Positions 18,544 through 28,673 of a stretch of DNA of 64,000 bases are shown here, in pieces. A model generated the notes under the pieces. It saw nothing but the letters and a program-made list of their open reading frames with translations. It was not told where the DNA came from and did not search any database. A program made the position numbers and the translations under genes. Every line of letters begins with the position of its first letter. Within the stretch, counting starts at the first letter, position 1. The stretch is from Verrucomicrobiales bacterium. Lineage in GTDB: Bacteria > Verrucomicrobiota > Verrucomicrobiia > Verrucomicrobiales > SLCJ01. The stretch lies in contig JAGXGH010000027.1 of the NCBI GenBank assembly GCA_024636835.1, positions 1-64,000 of the forward strand, in the 5' to 3' direction.

Positions 18544-19929
18544 ATGACAGTTTTTCCATCACGCAACCGCGACGGGCGGATCAATACACCCGCGTTGATC
18601 TTTCTTATATTGCTGGCGATCAGTATTGGCGTTTTCTTCTTTTTCACGCTTCCTGCAATGCGTGAGGCGAAAGTGGCGGAAACTCCCGAACCCGCCCCTG
18701 AGCCGGTCAACGAAAAACCAGTTTCACCTGAACCTGTCGAACCAACGCCCCCAGAGCCTTCACCAGAGCCGCAACCCGAGAAGCCCGTTGTAGAAGTTCC
18801 GGAACCCGCACCGCGGATCGAACCCAATGTTGTCGTTCAACGATTGGCGGAAGCCATTGCCAAAGGCGACCCTGAAGCGATTTCTGAACTCCTTGATAGT
18901 GCCGACCTCGATCCCGAAGCCTTGGGCCCGATTAAGGATGCGCTGACAAATGGCGGATGGACATTGGTCGGTGGCAAGCCGGTTGTCGAGCTCGGGCGCA
19001 CGCCGAAAATCATTCGCTGGGCGGTGCTGCTTCAGAAGAAGGATGATGAATTCACCACAGATCGACTCGAACTCGATTTCACCGTCAACGAAGGCGATGA
19101 CAATGGGTGGAGCCTAGCGCGTCTGCGGATGGCAAGCCTCGAGCGCGAGGCTGGCAGTAAGCGTATCGAAGCACGTTTGGCACTGACTGATGCGACAGGT
19201 GCGCTCGATCAAGCGCGACTATTTGTCGATGCATTGTTGACTCAAGACATTGATACCGCGCGCAGATTGGTGGACGCTTCCCGTGTCAGCGATGCCAAGT
19301 TGGCGGGGCTTTGCCTGATTTTTGAAGAAGGAGAATTTCAACTCATCGCCGACAAGCCCGTCGTCGCCACAGTCGCCAAGGAAGAGGTGTCGTGGTTCTT
19401 GGTGCGGATGTTCTCACCCACCAAAGACGCCGATTCGCAGTTCGGTCTCGTGTTGAAAAAGAACGATGATCTGTGGGCGATTTCCGAGGTGAACCTCGAC
19501 CGCTTGATCAGTTTCTACGCGCAGGAGTTCGGCGATGGCGACCGCAACTACACTCCCATTGTGAAGAACCCACAGGGCGGCGACTCCATTGTACTCTACT
19601 TTGCATTCGACGATTCAGATCTCGATGAGCGAACTAAGCGTCAATTACGGATTGTCTCGCAAGTGCTCAAATCCGACCCAAATCGAAAGATCCGCATCAC
19701 CGGCCACACCGATGCGGTTGGCAACGAAGCCTACAACGTCCAACTCTCCGAAAAGCGTGCTGCGATTGTCCGCAACGCACTCGGTGAAATGGGGCTGAAA
19801 CCCGAGCAAATCGAAGTCCACGCCGCCGGTTCCGAACAACCACGCCGTGCTAACTTCAATGAGGATGGAACCGACAATCCAGCCGGCCGCCGCGTCAACC
19901 GCCGCGCCGAGGTGTATCTGGATTTTTGA
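18544..19929 (+). CDS. OmpA-family protein with N-terminal membrane anchor
   Basis: 461 residues from ATG 18544. Residues 15-37 are a single hydrophobic anchor, followed by a Pro/Glu-rich linker (about 45-95) long enough to cross the periplasm. The middle contains two repeated helical/strand units with EAISELLDSADLD-type sequence and DIDTARRLVDAS. The C-terminal OmpA domain binds peptidoglycan: FAFDDSDLDERTK, ITGHTDAVGNEAYN, LSEKRA and RRVNRRAEVYLDF. This inner-membrane-anchored layout resembles MotB/OmpA-type tethers rather than a porin. The start lies 137 bp after the ABC gene. Confidence 0.85.
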   Translation: MTVFPSRNRDGRINTPALIFLILLAISIGVFFFFTLPAMREAKVAETPEPAPEPVNEKPVSPEPVEPTPPEPSPEPQPEKPVVEVPEPAPRIEPNVVVQRLAEAIAKGDPEAISELLDSADLDPEALGPIKDALTNGGWTLVGGKPVVELGRTPKIIRWAVLLQKKDDEFTTDRLELDFTVNEGDDNGWSLARLRMASLEREAGSKRIEARLALTDATGALDQARLFVDALLTQDIDTARRLVDASRVSDAKLAGLCLIFEEGEFQLIADKPVVATVAKEEVSWFLVRMFSPTKDADSQFGLVLKKNDDLWAISEVNLDRLISFYAQEFGDGDRNYTPIVKNPQGGDSIVLYFAFDDSDLDERTKRQLRIVSQVLKSDPNRKIRITGHTDAVGNEAYNVQLSEKRAAIVRNALGEMGLKPEQIEVHAAGSEQPRRANFNEDGTDNPAGRRVNRRAEVYLDF

Positions 19930-19944
19930 TAACAAATCTTGGTG

Positions 19945-21135
19945 TTACTCCCCATCCGCCAACACAAGACTGATACCCATTGGCGCTTCGTCCATATCGC
20001 CTTCGCGGAAGTTGTATTTCGTCCCGCCACTTCGTGGGCCAATAGCGACCCATTCGAAAGCGGTGAACCGTTCACCGTTCCACACCGCTTTACCGAGGAT
20101 CTCCGGAGAGAAACGGTGTGACCCGCTATCGAGTATCACCTTCCCACTGTAACCAATGATCGTGCGCCCACCTTCGGATGATAGTCGTCTCATCTTCAAT
20201 GAGGCAGACTTGACTGAGTCCTCGTTCCACCTTGGACTCTGACCGTAAACAATGTCCTTAAATTCCTCACGGATGAGGCGATCGATCAATGACTGATCAA
20301 TCTCCTGCCAATCGTTACCAGCGGGAACAAGGTGTTTCATCTGCTCTTTCGAAAATTTAAATGCCGAGCGGTTCCAGGACTCGCCAATTTTCCTCCCGCG
20401 AGAGTCCTTAGTCTCCGCGCGTGGTAAATCGCGGTAGTGGAGTTCCAAAAAGAGCCCGTCCGAGGACTCCTTCTGCTCCCATTCGCTGAACGCCACCGTC
20501 TTCGGCACTGGCTTGGGCTTCAGTCCGCGCTCACTGACTAAGGTTTTCCAACGTGCCACAGCCTCGACAAGCATGGTGTGGATGTCTTCCACCCGAGTGC
20601 CGGCAAATCGTGCGCCGAGATAAGTGCCATCGGGCATCATGCAATAGACACCCTGCTTCGTAAACGTGCCTCGTTCGTTCCAATGTTGGCGTGGAACTTG
20701 GGGACCGTAGACATCCGTAAAAAGCACTTTGCCCGGGTCGTCTTTGAGTTTGTTGATAAGGTAATCATTGCGGGGGAAGAGAATATCCACTTCCTCCGTG
20801 CATGGAACAAACTCACTGGCTAGCTTCTGAATTCGTGGATCTGACCAGACCACGCGACGTTGTGTCAGCCCATTGTTTCATGTTTCGCCGCAAGGGTTGC
20901 CGTTCATCGCCCAGAGAAGAATCGGTCGATCCAATGCTTTAGCCTCTTCCACGGCGGGGATAAAATTGTTGCGCCAAGGTATCTCACGCCACGCGTCCTC
21001 ATCACCCTCGGGGCGGATATAGCTCACCCATTCACGGAAATTATCCAAAGTTGGGGTCGTGCTGCTGGGTGCTTGTTGTTGCGCATGCACGGTAATAATC
21101 CAAGTCAGCGAAAGGAGGGCGGCCGATATTTTCAT
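19945..21135 (-). CDS. Secreted thioredoxin-fold protein with in-frame UGA (selenoprotein or nonsense mutant)
   Basis: One continuous frame of 397 codons is interrupted only by TGA at 20880-20878. The first part has a signal peptide (MKISAALLSLTWIITVHA) and ends AMNGNPCGET; directly after the TGA the frame continues NNGLTQRRVVWSDPRIQK and runs to a normal stop. The motif N-G-x-P-x-G-x-T-[C]-N-N-G is known to me from secreted thioredoxin-like proteins of Planctomycetes and Verrucomicrobia, where the UGA position is Cys (from memory). A hairpin CTGAC/GTCAG with inner ACG/CGT follows 10-37 nt after the UGA, in the region where bacterial SECIS elements lie. A simple nonsense mutation is the alternative. 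Confidence 0.65.
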
Positions 21136-21409
21136 GAGCAGGATTGTATCAAATTTAGCCGATATTGCCGAAGGTTCGATTGAGAAATTTTCGACTCCTC
21201 ATATAGGTGCGATTACCTATGATTCATCGGCTACTTGGTTAAATAGTCCCAATTGATACTCAAGGGAAGGCTGAAGAGGGTGTGCCCATAGTCATGACAG
21301 AAAATTGCCACGGTCTTTTACCGGACCCATCTCAAGATCTACTCGAAATGACGGTCGCCTATAACGTATCCTCTCGGCCAATCTCTTAGGAGATCGTCTA
21401 CGATAACGA

Positions 21410-21449
21410 AAAACCCCGCCCACCGGCTTTCACCGATGGGCGGGGTTTT
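21410..21449 (-). terminator. Intrinsic terminator of ppdK
   Basis: Stem ACCCCGCCC/GGGCGGGGT with a 16-base loop, flanked by A-run and T-run on both sides, so it can act in both directions. It lies 30 bp after the ppdK stop. Confidence 0.9.
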
Positions 21450-21479
21450 GTTTAACTGACTAGAAGTTTCGTAGAACGA

Positions 21480-24395
21480 TTACTTCTTCGCGGCTTTGCG
21501 CTTGGCGGCCTTTTTCTTTGGCGCTTTGCGTGCTGCGGCTTTCGCTGCTTTGGCGTCGTTCTCTTCGTTGATCGCTGCCTGGGCGGCGGCGAGACGAGCG
21601 ACCGGCACGCGGTATGGCGAGCAGGACACGTAGGCGAGACCGAGCTTGTGACAGAAGAAGACCGAATCCGGATCTCCACCGTGCTCACCACAGATACCGA
21701 GTTTAATGTCGGGATTGGTTGCGCGACCTTTCTCAACCGCAATCTCCATCAGCTGGCCAACACCGATGGTGTCGAGGCTGGCGAATGGGTTCTTCGGATA
21801 GATGTCGTTCTCCTGGTAGCTGTTGAGGAACGATCCCATGTCGTCGCGGCTGACGCCGAGTGCGGTCTGGGTGAGGTCGTTGGTTCCGAAGGAGAAGAAC
21901 TGCGCGTGCTTAGCAATATCGTCTGCGGTGACCGCGCCACGTGGGACTTCGATCATGGTTCCGACGAGGTATTCAAACTTGACGCCCTTCTTCTCCATCA
22001 CCTCTGCGGCGACGCGGTGTATGATCGCAACTTGTAGCTCAAGCTCGCGAGCGTAACCGACGAGAGGCACCATGACCTCCGGCTTAACGGCCTTGCCTTT
22101 CTTCGCCAACTGCGCGGCAGCTTCGAAGATGGCCTGTGCCTGCATCTCGGCGATTTCCGGATAGGAGATCGCAAGACGGCAACCACGGTGACCGAGCATT
22201 GGGTTGAACTCGTGCAAGTCGTGCACACGTTGCATGATGGTCTCCACTTTGACACCCAACTTGCGGGCGAGGTCCATTTGCTGCTCTTTGCTGTGCGGCA
22301 GGAACTCGTGAAGTGGTGGGTCGAGCAAACGAATAGTTGCCGGCTTGCCGTCGAGTGCAGTGAAGATGGAAGCGAAGTCCCTGCGCTGATGCGGGAGAAG
22401 CTTCTTGAGCGCCTTACGACGCTCGACTTCGGTTGTCGCGAGGATCATTTCACGCATCGAGTCGATACGATCGCCCTCGAAGAACATGTGCTCGGTGCGG
22501 GTAAGACCGATGCCCTCTGCACCGAATGCCACAGCGTTCTTCACCTGCTCTGGAGTGTCTGCGTTGGTGCGAACACCCATCTTGGTGGCCTTGGCGCACC
22601 AATCCATGAGCTGGACGTAATCCTGAAACTTCTGAGTTTTCTGGGCTGTCTTGTCGTTATTGACGAGGCCAGCCACGATCTCCGATGGAGCGGTTTTGAG
22701 CTCACCACCGTAAACAGTACCGGCCGTGCCGTCGATTGACATGAATTCACCTTCCTTGAAGGTTTGACCACCTGCAGTCACAGTGCGCTTACCATAGTCA
22801 ACTTCGACACCGGATGCACCACAGACGCAAACTTTACCCATCTGCCGGGCAACGAGTGCTGCGTGTGAAGAAACACCACCGCGTGCGGTGAGGATTCCCT
22901 CAGCGGCGATCATTCCACGAAGGTCTTCTGGAGAGGTTTCAACGCGGACGAGGAGGACTTTCTCACCATTGTTCGCAGCGGTTTCGGCGCGATCAGCGTT
23001 GAGGTAGACTTTACCAGATGCAGCACCTGGTCCTGCTGGCAGACCTTTAGCGATGAGCTTGGCCTTGCTGACGTCTGCGAGATCGAAAACTGGAGCGAGG
23101 AGTTGCTCAAGCTGGTCGGCAGGGTTGCGAAGAATCGCGGTTTTCCAGTCGATGAGCTTTTCATTGACCATATCCACAGCGAACTTCAGTGCAGCAGCAG
23201 CGGTGCGCTTGCCGTTACGGGTCTGTAGCATGAACAACTTGCCGTCCTGAATGGTGAACTCGACGTCCTGCACGTCTTTGTAGTGCTTCTCGAGTTTCTT
23301 GCGAACCTTGAGAAGGTCCTTGAATGCTTTTGGAAGTGCTTGTTCCATGCCAGCGACTGCATCCGGTGTGCGGACACCTGCCACAACGTCTTCGCCCTGT
23401 GCGTTGACGAGGAACTCACCGTAGAGGACGTTCTCGCCGTTGGCTGGGTTACGGGTGAATGCCACGCCGGAACCTGAGTTGTCACCGGTATTACCGAAGA
23501 CCATCGCCTGGACGTTGACTGCGGTTCCCCATGAGGCTGGGATACCGTATTTGCGACGATAGACGATCGCGCGGTCGTTCATCCATGAACCGAACACAGC
23601 GCCAGCGGCTCCGTCGAGCTGCTCCCATGGGTCGGTTGGGAAAACGTTACCAGTGCGCTTCTTGACGAGGTCTTTGAAAATTTTAACAAGCTCTTTGTTG
23701 TCCTCAGCAGTCAACGCGGAGTCGACGATCTCTTTGTCATCAGGATAAGCCTTCGCTTTGTAGCTTTCGATCGCGTGCTCGAATGGCTCGTGATCTTCAT
23801 CTGGTGTTTTTTGCACACCGAGAACGACGTCGCCATACATCTGAATGAAGCGGCGGTAGCAGTCCCATGCGAAACGCTCGTTGCCGGTAGCCTTGCTAAG
23901 CGACTCCACCGTGGCGTCGTTCAGTCCAAGGTTGAGGACGGTGTCCATCATGCCTGGCATTGAGTCACGTGCGCCGGAGCGAACGGCAAGAAGTAGTGGG
24001 AAGTCTTTCGCATCACCGAACTTGAAGCCCATGATGTTTTCCATGTTCTTCACACCAGCTTCCATCTGCTTGCGCAATGACTTCGGATACGTTCTACCAT
24101 TGTCGTAGTAGTACGTGCAAAGCTCGGTAGAAATGGTGAACCCGGATGGCACAGGAAGACCAATGCGGGTCATCTCTGCGAGGTTCGCGCCCTTGCCGCC
24201 GAGGAGAGGTTTCATGCTGCCGTCGCCGTCAGCTTTCCCTGCTCCCCAGGTGTAAACATATTTTACGTCCTTAGCGCTTTTAGCGGTGGACTTGCGGGTG
24301 GTGGCCGCCTTTTTGGCGGTTGTTTTCTTGGCTGCCGGGCGGGCGGTCTTCTTGGATGCGACCTTGCGCGCGGTTTTCTTTTTCGCTGCTGCCAT
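21480..24395 (-). CDS. ppdK: Pyruvate, phosphate dikinase with lysine-rich tails
   Basis: 971 residues, about 90 longer than usual. It interconverts pyruvate, ATP and phosphate with phosphoenolpyruvate. Seen: the ATP-grasp start [13 protein letters not shown] (about residue 65), the swivelling His domain [16 protein letters not shown], and the PEP-binding barrel with [33 protein letters not shown] and the late [10 protein letters not shown]. Residues 1-42 are almost only Lys, Ala, Thr and Arg, and the last 25 residues are again Lys/Ala rich, like histone H1-type tails. Such tails are not needed for catalysis. Confidence 0.96.
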   Translation of the reverse strand: MAAAKKKTARKVASKKTARPAAKKTTAKKAATTRKSTAKSAKDVKYVYTWGAGKADGDGSMKPLLGGKGANLAEMTRIGLPVPSGFTISTELCTYYYDNGRTYPKSLRKQMEAGVKNMENIMGFKFGDAKDFPLLLAVRSGARDSMPGMMDTVLNLGLNDATVESLSKATGNERFAWDCYRRFIQMYGDVVLGVQKTPDEDHEPFEHAIESYKAKAYPDDKEIVDSALTAEDNKELVKIFKDLVKKRTGNVFPTDPWEQLDGAAGAVFGSWMNDRAIVYRRKYGIPASWGTAVNVQAMVFGNTGDNSGSGVAFTRNPANGENVLYGEFLVNAQGEDVVAGVRTPDAVAGMEQALPKAFKDLLKVRKKLEKHYKDVQDVEFTIQDGKLFMLQTRNGKRTAAAALKFAVDMVNEKLIDWKTAILRNPADQLEQLLAPVFDLADVSKAKLIAKGLPAGPGAASGKVYLNADRAETAANNGEKVLLVRVETSPEDLRGMIAAEGILTARGGVSSHAALVARQMGKVCVCGASGVEVDYGKRTVTAGGQTFKEGEFMSIDGTAGTVYGGELKTAPSEIVAGLVNNDKTAQKTQKFQDYVQLMDWCAKATKMGVRTNADTPEQVKNAVAFGAEGIGLTRTEHMFFEGDRIDSMREMILATTEVERRKALKKLLPHQRRDFASIFTALDGKPATIRLLDPPLHEFLPHSKEQQMDLARKLGVKVETIMQRVHDLHEFNPMLGHRGCRLAISYPEIAEMQAQAIFEAAAQLAKKGKAVKPEVMVPLVGYARELELQVAIIHRVAAEVMEKKGVKFEYLVGTMIEVPRGAVTADDIAKHAQFFSFGTNDLTQTALGVSRDDMGSFLNSYQENDIYPKNPFASLDTIGVGQLMEIAVEKGRATNPDIKLGICGEHGGDPDSVFFCHKLGLAYVSCSPYRVPVARLAAAQAAINEENDAKAAKAAARKAPKKKAAKRKAAKK

Positions 24396-24607
24396 AATGT
24401 ATTTTTGGATTTTCGATGACGCGGATGCGCTGCCTCAGTAGTGGGTGCGACCGGAACTCAATCGAGCCGCAAGTTAAGCAGTTAAAGGGTTCTGTCAACG
24501 CACCAATCGACGTATAACGAGGATGTTGCGCGGTTCTGACTTTATTTTTTGTACTGCCCAATCTAGGTTCGTAAGTACTTCGCTGGAGCGGAGTTTTTTT
24601 CACCACG

Positions 24608-25048
24608 ATGAGCCCGACCAATCAGCAAACTCTAGAATCGATCATTGCCCAGCTACGCAGCAAGGGCATGCGCAAGACCGCAGGGTTGACGAGTGTCATA
24701 GAAACGCTCATCGATGCCGACCGGCCATTGACGATCGCTGAAATCTCGGAGCGGATGGACAGCGCGGCGCGTTGTGATCCTGCGACGGTCTACCGAATAC
24801 TCGAGAAACTGGAAAAAGCACGAGTCGTCCGCAAGCTGGGTATGCACGAACGCGCGATGTATTTTGAATTGTTGCACCGTGAGAACCATCACGACTATCT
24901 GTTGTGCACGGGTTGTGGGAGTATTACGCAAGTTTCCGCCGCCTGTCCCGTCGGTGCCTTGGAGCGTCAGTTGCAGGAGACCACGGGATTCACAAACCTT
25001 ACACACGAGTTGGTATTCTACGGAATGTGTCCGAAATGTTCCCAATGA
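24608..25048 (+). CDS. Fur-family transcriptional regulator
   Basis: 146 residues. N-terminal winged helix with MRKTAGLTSVIETLIDADRP and CDPATVYRILEKLEKARVV, then the metal-binding dimer domain with HHDYLLCTGCG (His ligands and first CxxC) and a C-terminal CPKC. Family members sense iron, zinc, manganese or peroxide; which one cannot be read. It is divergent from ppdK with 212 bp between. Its stop overlaps the start of the next gene by ATGA, so the two are likely translated together. Confidence 0.9.
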   Translation: MSPTNQQTLESIIAQLRSKGMRKTAGLTSVIETLIDADRPLTIAEISERMDSAARCDPATVYRILEKLEKARVVRKLGMHERAMYFELLHRENHHDYLLCTGCGSITQVSAACPVGALERQLQETTGFTNLTHELVFYGMCPKCSQ

Positions 25049-26637
25049 TGAACGCTCGAATCACTAGATCTCTACGCGCTCCACTGGCGGCAGCCGTGTT
25101 AGCCATCGCTCTAAGCGCATGCTCATCCGTAGGTCCTAAATATCCATCGATCCGCGAGGCTACGCCCGATCAAGTCGAGGTAAGAAATCAGCATTTCGAG
25201 AAGGCCGAGTCGCTCTACAAGCAAATCGAGCGCCGCCCCACCGTTACGACCATCAGCCAATATAATACCGAGCTGCTCGCTTTACTGGAAGATCAGTTCG
25301 GTCGTCGAGGGCGACTTCGCAAGGCACCGGCGAGCTGGGGAAAATGGGTGGTCGACGGACCTCAGTGTATCGATCCTCTGAGCTTGAAGTCGCTCTTCCC
25401 CGCATCGTTGATCGAAACTGACAAGGTTCTTGATGACGCGAGGGCGATTGAAGGAATCGGCGTGCCCTGTGTGGGATGGATTCAGACGGAAATTCCATCA
25501 GATCCGGCGTCCGGGTTCCTTCCGCCGACGGGAATCAGCCGCGCGTTGACGGCTGTCTTGTCGTTCAATAATGGTCAGCGTGAGTGGCGCCTTTTCGATC
25601 GTTATGACATCGAGGAAATAGATATCGGCGGACAGAAGCTCAAGCTTGCTGCGGATTTTAGCGCTGCGCTCGCCGTATTTAATGATCGATCCGAGCTTTC
25701 AGATTACGGCCTGATTGAGCTTCTACTTCCGGAAAAGTATTACAAGGAGACGGGTATTTTTGCGGCTGGTGATTACGAACGTGGAAAGGTTCCCGTGGTG
25801 TTCATTCATGGCGTAAAATCCAATCCCTTAGCGTTCATCGAAATGATGGACAGGCTTGTTCGCGAAAAGGACATCCGTAGAAATTACGAGTTCTATCTAT
25901 TTTACTACCCCACAGGTGGTGGGTGGATATTCACAGCCCCAGAGTTCCGTAAGTCTATCCGTGCATTGCGAACCGAATTCGATCCGCAAGGGACATCCGT
26001 AGGATTCGACAACATGGTGGTTCTCGCTCATTCGATGGGTGGACTGATCACTCGTGCATCTGTAAGTACTAATCCTGAAGTGATTTACAATGCGTGGTTT
26101 TCGCGCCCTATAGATGAGCTTCACGGGTCGGAGCGAAATCGCGAACTTGTTCGCGAGACTTTTGCCTACGAACCGCTTACCAAGGTCTCAAGAGTGGTGT
26201 TTATGGCGACGCCCCATCGAGGCAGTAACCTGGCTGACTTGCGCATTTTAACCTTAATCTCCAAATTGATCAAATTGCCGGCTTCGATCACGGGTAGCGT
26301 CCTGGAGCTTATAGCTCATAACGGCGTGAACATCATTGAAGGCAATGTGGAGAACTTTAGAGTCCCCACATCCATCGACGAACTCTCTCCAAATAATCGG
26401 ACCATCAAAGCGGTGCCAGAGTTGAATTTTCCCGACGGAATGGAAGTGCATTCTATTATTGGCGCCAAGGGTGGAAATAAGAAGTCGGATGGCATCGTGC
26501 CCTACTGGAGTTCGCATATCGATGAAGCCGACACGGAACTGATTATCAAATCGAATCATAGCGTGCCTAATAAACCGGCTGCGGCGGACGAAGTGCTGCG
26601 TATCCTCCGCGAGCACCTCAAAGAGATCCAGAAGTAG
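25045..26637 (+). CDS. Lipoprotein alpha/beta hydrolase (PGAP1/lipase-like)
   Basis: 530 residues from ATG 25045, overlapping the fur stop by ATGA; the frame is open further upstream within fur but that is out of context. Signal with lipobox ALSAC predicts a lipoprotein. The hydrolase domain starts near VVFIHGVKSNP (oxyanion strand, about residue 250), with nucleophile elbow VLAHSMGGLITRA and VFMATPHRGSNLAD typical of PGAP1-like esterases; the final His is likely in KSNHSVPNKP. Substrate unknown. A second lipoprotein of the same family is at 29896. Confidence 0.82.
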   Translation: MMNARITRSLRAPLAAAVLAIALSACSSVGPKYPSIREATPDQVEVRNQHFEKAESLYKQIERRPTVTTISQYNTELLALLEDQFGRRGRLRKAPASWGKWVVDGPQCIDPLSLKSLFPASLIETDKVLDDARAIEGIGVPCVGWIQTEIPSDPASGFLPPTGISRALTAVLSFNNGQREWRLFDRYDIEEIDIGGQKLKLAADFSAALAVFNDRSELSDYGLIELLLPEKYYKETGIFAAGDYERGKVPVVFIHGVKSNPLAFIEMMDRLVREKDIRRNYEFYLFYYPTGGGWIFTAPEFRKSIRALRTEFDPQGTSVGFDNMVVLAHSMGGLITRASVSTNPEVIYNAWFSRPIDELHGSERNRELVRETFAYEPLTKVSRVVFMATPHRGSNLADLRILTLISKLIKLPASITGSVLELIAHNGVNIIEGNVENFRVPTSIDELSPNNRTIKAVPELNFPDGMEVHSIIGAKGGNKKSDGIVPYWSSHIDEADTELIIKSNHSVPNKPAAADEVLRILREHLKEIQK

Positions 26638-26663
26638 CCAGCAGCGAGCAGCGCTCGCAACAC

Positions 26664-26686
26664 AGTGGGGGCGAGGCGTCCCCACT
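26664..26686. repeat. REP-like hairpin
   Basis: AGTGGGG and CCCCACT enclose nine bases, just after the hydrolase gene. A similar small GC hairpin is at 33768-33784. Without a T-run it is not a typical terminator; dispersed REP-type sequence is likely. Confidence 0.45.
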
Positions 26687-26708
26687 CCAACAATCATCAT
26701 GTTCAACC

Positions 26709-27011
26709 CTAGTCGACGTGGTATTCTTCCTCTTCGAATACGCCAAGACCATCGCGGATGCTCTCTATTGTTCTGGCGCTACCGCGGCGTGAGCGTGGTC
26801 CATTGACTTTCTGCAAGACCAAGCTGGTGAGATAAGGAACCGCTGAAACGAACCCCACACCCAACAAGCTAAGCGCCGTAATGCGGCGCGCGCGGCTGTC
26901 TAGGGCCTCGGCGATAAGTAAACCGGCGGCCACTCCAACCGCGGCTGGACCTACGGAGACGGCGACATTGGTGGCAACTGGATTGGCGGAAGAATTGATG
27001 GGCTCTTGCAT
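26709..27011 (-). CDS. Small membrane protein, hypothetical
   Basis: 100 residues from ATG 27011. Two hydrophobic segments (about residues 14-36 and 46-70) separated by an Arg-rich turn (ALDSRARR), then a cytoplasmic, charged tail ending EEEEYHVD. No family recognised. It lies between convergent neighbours with no clear operon partner and is divergent from the sugar-nucleotide gene at 27118. Confidence 0.5.
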   Translation of the reverse strand: MQEPINSSANPVATNVAVSVGPAAVGVAAGLLIAEALDSRARRITALSLLGVGFVSAVPYLTSLVLQKVNGPRSRRGSARTIESIRDGLGVFEEEEYHVD

Positions 27012-27117
27012 AACGAGATAACTATACGCATTGAAAACCACTGCGCGAAGCTCAATTCAACGAAATTCTTTTTCGTTTCACTTTGGCATCAGGGAAATCT
27101 CTAGGCACATTACAGCT

Positions 27118-28194
27118 ATGGAACCGAAAGACACCTATGCCGTCATTCTCGCTGGAGGAAGTGGTCAGCGCTTCTGGCCGCTGAGCAGAAACCATAAACC
27201 GAAGCAGCTACTTGAGCTGTTTGGTGAAACCACGCTGCTGGAGGAGACGGTGCTTCGACTCGAAGGAGTCGTACCTCCGGAAAAAGTGCTCATCGTCACC
27301 AACGCACTTCAGAAGCCTGGTGTCCTTGAGATTGCCGCGCGCTGTGGTGTGCCTGAGGAGAATGTTGTCGCCGAACCCGAGCGCCGCGACACCGCACCAG
27401 CTATCGCCTTCGCTACTGGATGGGTGGCCGCGCGCAATCCTGATGCCGTGATGATCGTGCTTTCTTCCGATCAGCGGATCGCTGATCACGCCTCGTTTCG
27501 TGGTGTAATCTCAACGGCTGTCGATGCGGCGGCCGGCGATACCGCCATCGTCACCATCGGTGTGAAGCCAACGTGGGCGTGCCCAGGATATGGTTACATC
27601 GAACTCGGAGCTGCCATCGGTGAGCCAGCGGCTGGCGTGCGGGAAGTGGTGCGATTCCGCGAAAAACCATCGCCGGATGTAGCAGAGGGATTTCTACGTC
27701 AGGGTGGGTTCGTGTGGAATGCTGGTATGTTTATCTGGTCGGCAGCAACCGCGCGCAACGAACTTGCGCAGCACTGCCCGGAGTTAGCGCTGTTCATCGA
27801 CAACATCGTCGCAAATGGAGACCCACTCGCCGTGCTTGCGTCGGAATTTGGAGCCTTGCCGAAGATATCCATCGACTTCGCGTTGATGGAGAAAGCCGCG
27901 CGCGTCCTCAACGTCGAAGCGACCTTTGACTGGGATGACGTCGGAAGTTGGATTTCTGTCGCCAAGTATCTCAATAAAGATAGTGGGGATAACCTGAGCA
28001 ACGTCGACGTGACTACCATCGAGAGCACCGGCAATATCGTGTTCTCACAGGATGGCGACCCGACAAATATCTCACTGCTCGGTGTCGATGATCTTATCGT
28101 TGTGCGCACCAAGGACGCGCTGCTTGTCGCCGATAAAAACAAAGCAGACCACATCAAAAAGCTCATCGATCTTCTTCCGGAGAACCTTCACTAA
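27118..28194 (+). CDS. Mannose-1-phosphate guanylyltransferase
   Basis: 358 residues from ATG 27118. It makes GDP-mannose from mannose-1-phosphate and GTP. Seen: AVILAGGSGQRFWPLSR with the nucleotidyltransferase signature, KPKQLLELFG, VLSSDQRIADH with the metal-binding Asp, FREKPSPDVA, WNAGMFIWSA and FDWDDVGSWIS. The length fits the short form without the isomerase domain found in ManC-type fusions. The ruvX gene follows after 5 bp, so these are co-transcribed although functionally unlinked. Confidence 0.92.
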   Translation: MEPKDTYAVILAGGSGQRFWPLSRNHKPKQLLELFGETTLLEETVLRLEGVVPPEKVLIVTNALQKPGVLEIAARCGVPEENVVAEPERRDTAPAIAFATGWVAARNPDAVMIVLSSDQRIADHASFRGVISTAVDAAAGDTAIVTIGVKPTWACPGYGYIELGAAIGEPAAGVREVVRFREKPSPDVAEGFLRQGGFVWNAGMFIWSAATARNELAQHCPELALFIDNIVANGDPLAVLASEFGALPKISIDFALMEKAARVLNVEATFDWDDVGSWISVAKYLNKDSGDNLSNVDVTTIESTGNIVFSQDGDPTNISLLGVDDLIVVRTKDALLVADKNKADHIKKLIDLLPENLH

Positions 28195-28199
28195 CACCA

Positions 28200-28673
28200 A
28201 TGAAGTCCATCAAAGCTCTTGGAATCGATTACGGCGAAGCTCGAATTGGCGTCGCGGTATCGGACGATCTTGGCATGATGGCGCATCCCGTGGAAACCAT
28301 TGCCGCGCGAGATCCGGCGATGAGCCCAACCGCAAGGATCGCGCAAATTGCCAGTGAGCGAAAGGTCACTCACGTCGTTATCGGGATGCCCTTGCGGATG
28401 GATGGTAGCGAGGGAACCGCGGCAGAAAAAGTGCGCAAGTTCATCGCGGCTCTACGGAATGATCTACCCGCTGAGCTTCCTATCGAAGAAGTCGACGAGC
28501 GCTTGTCCACCGTCGAAGCACAGCGACAACTTCACCTCTCCGGCAAGAATACAAAAAAGAGTAAATCCGTCATCGACCAGGCTGCTGCTGTTGTGATTCT
28601 GCAAGACTGGCTCGATACCCGCGCTGGGTTTGACTCACAACTTATCGATGATATCGACCTTGACCATGACTGA
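28200..28673 (+). CDS. ruvX: Putative pre-16S rRNA nuclease RuvX (YqgF)
   Basis: 157 residues with the RNase H-like fold of the YqgF family, which processes the 5' end of 16S rRNA. Visible are ALGIDYGEARIGVAVSDD (first catalytic Asp), VVIGMPLRMDGSEG, VDERLSTVEA and the final KSVIDQAAAVVILQDWL with the last Asp. It starts 5 bp after the guanylyltransferase stop and overlaps truA by 8 bp. Confidence 0.93.
   Translation: MKSIKALGIDYGEARIGVAVSDDLGMMAHPVETIAARDPAMSPTARIAQIASERKVTHVVIGMPLRMDGSEGTAAEKVRKFIAALRNDLPAELPIEEVDERLSTVEAQRQLHLSGKNTKKSKSVIDQAAAVVILQDWLDTRAGFDSQLIDDIDLDHD

Noticed and set aside
19945-20853. Independent gene starting after the UGA in the thioredoxin-like gene
   Set aside because: The frame is the same as the upstream part and the sequence continues the motif directly after the UGA, so it is one gene with a recoded or nonsense codon.
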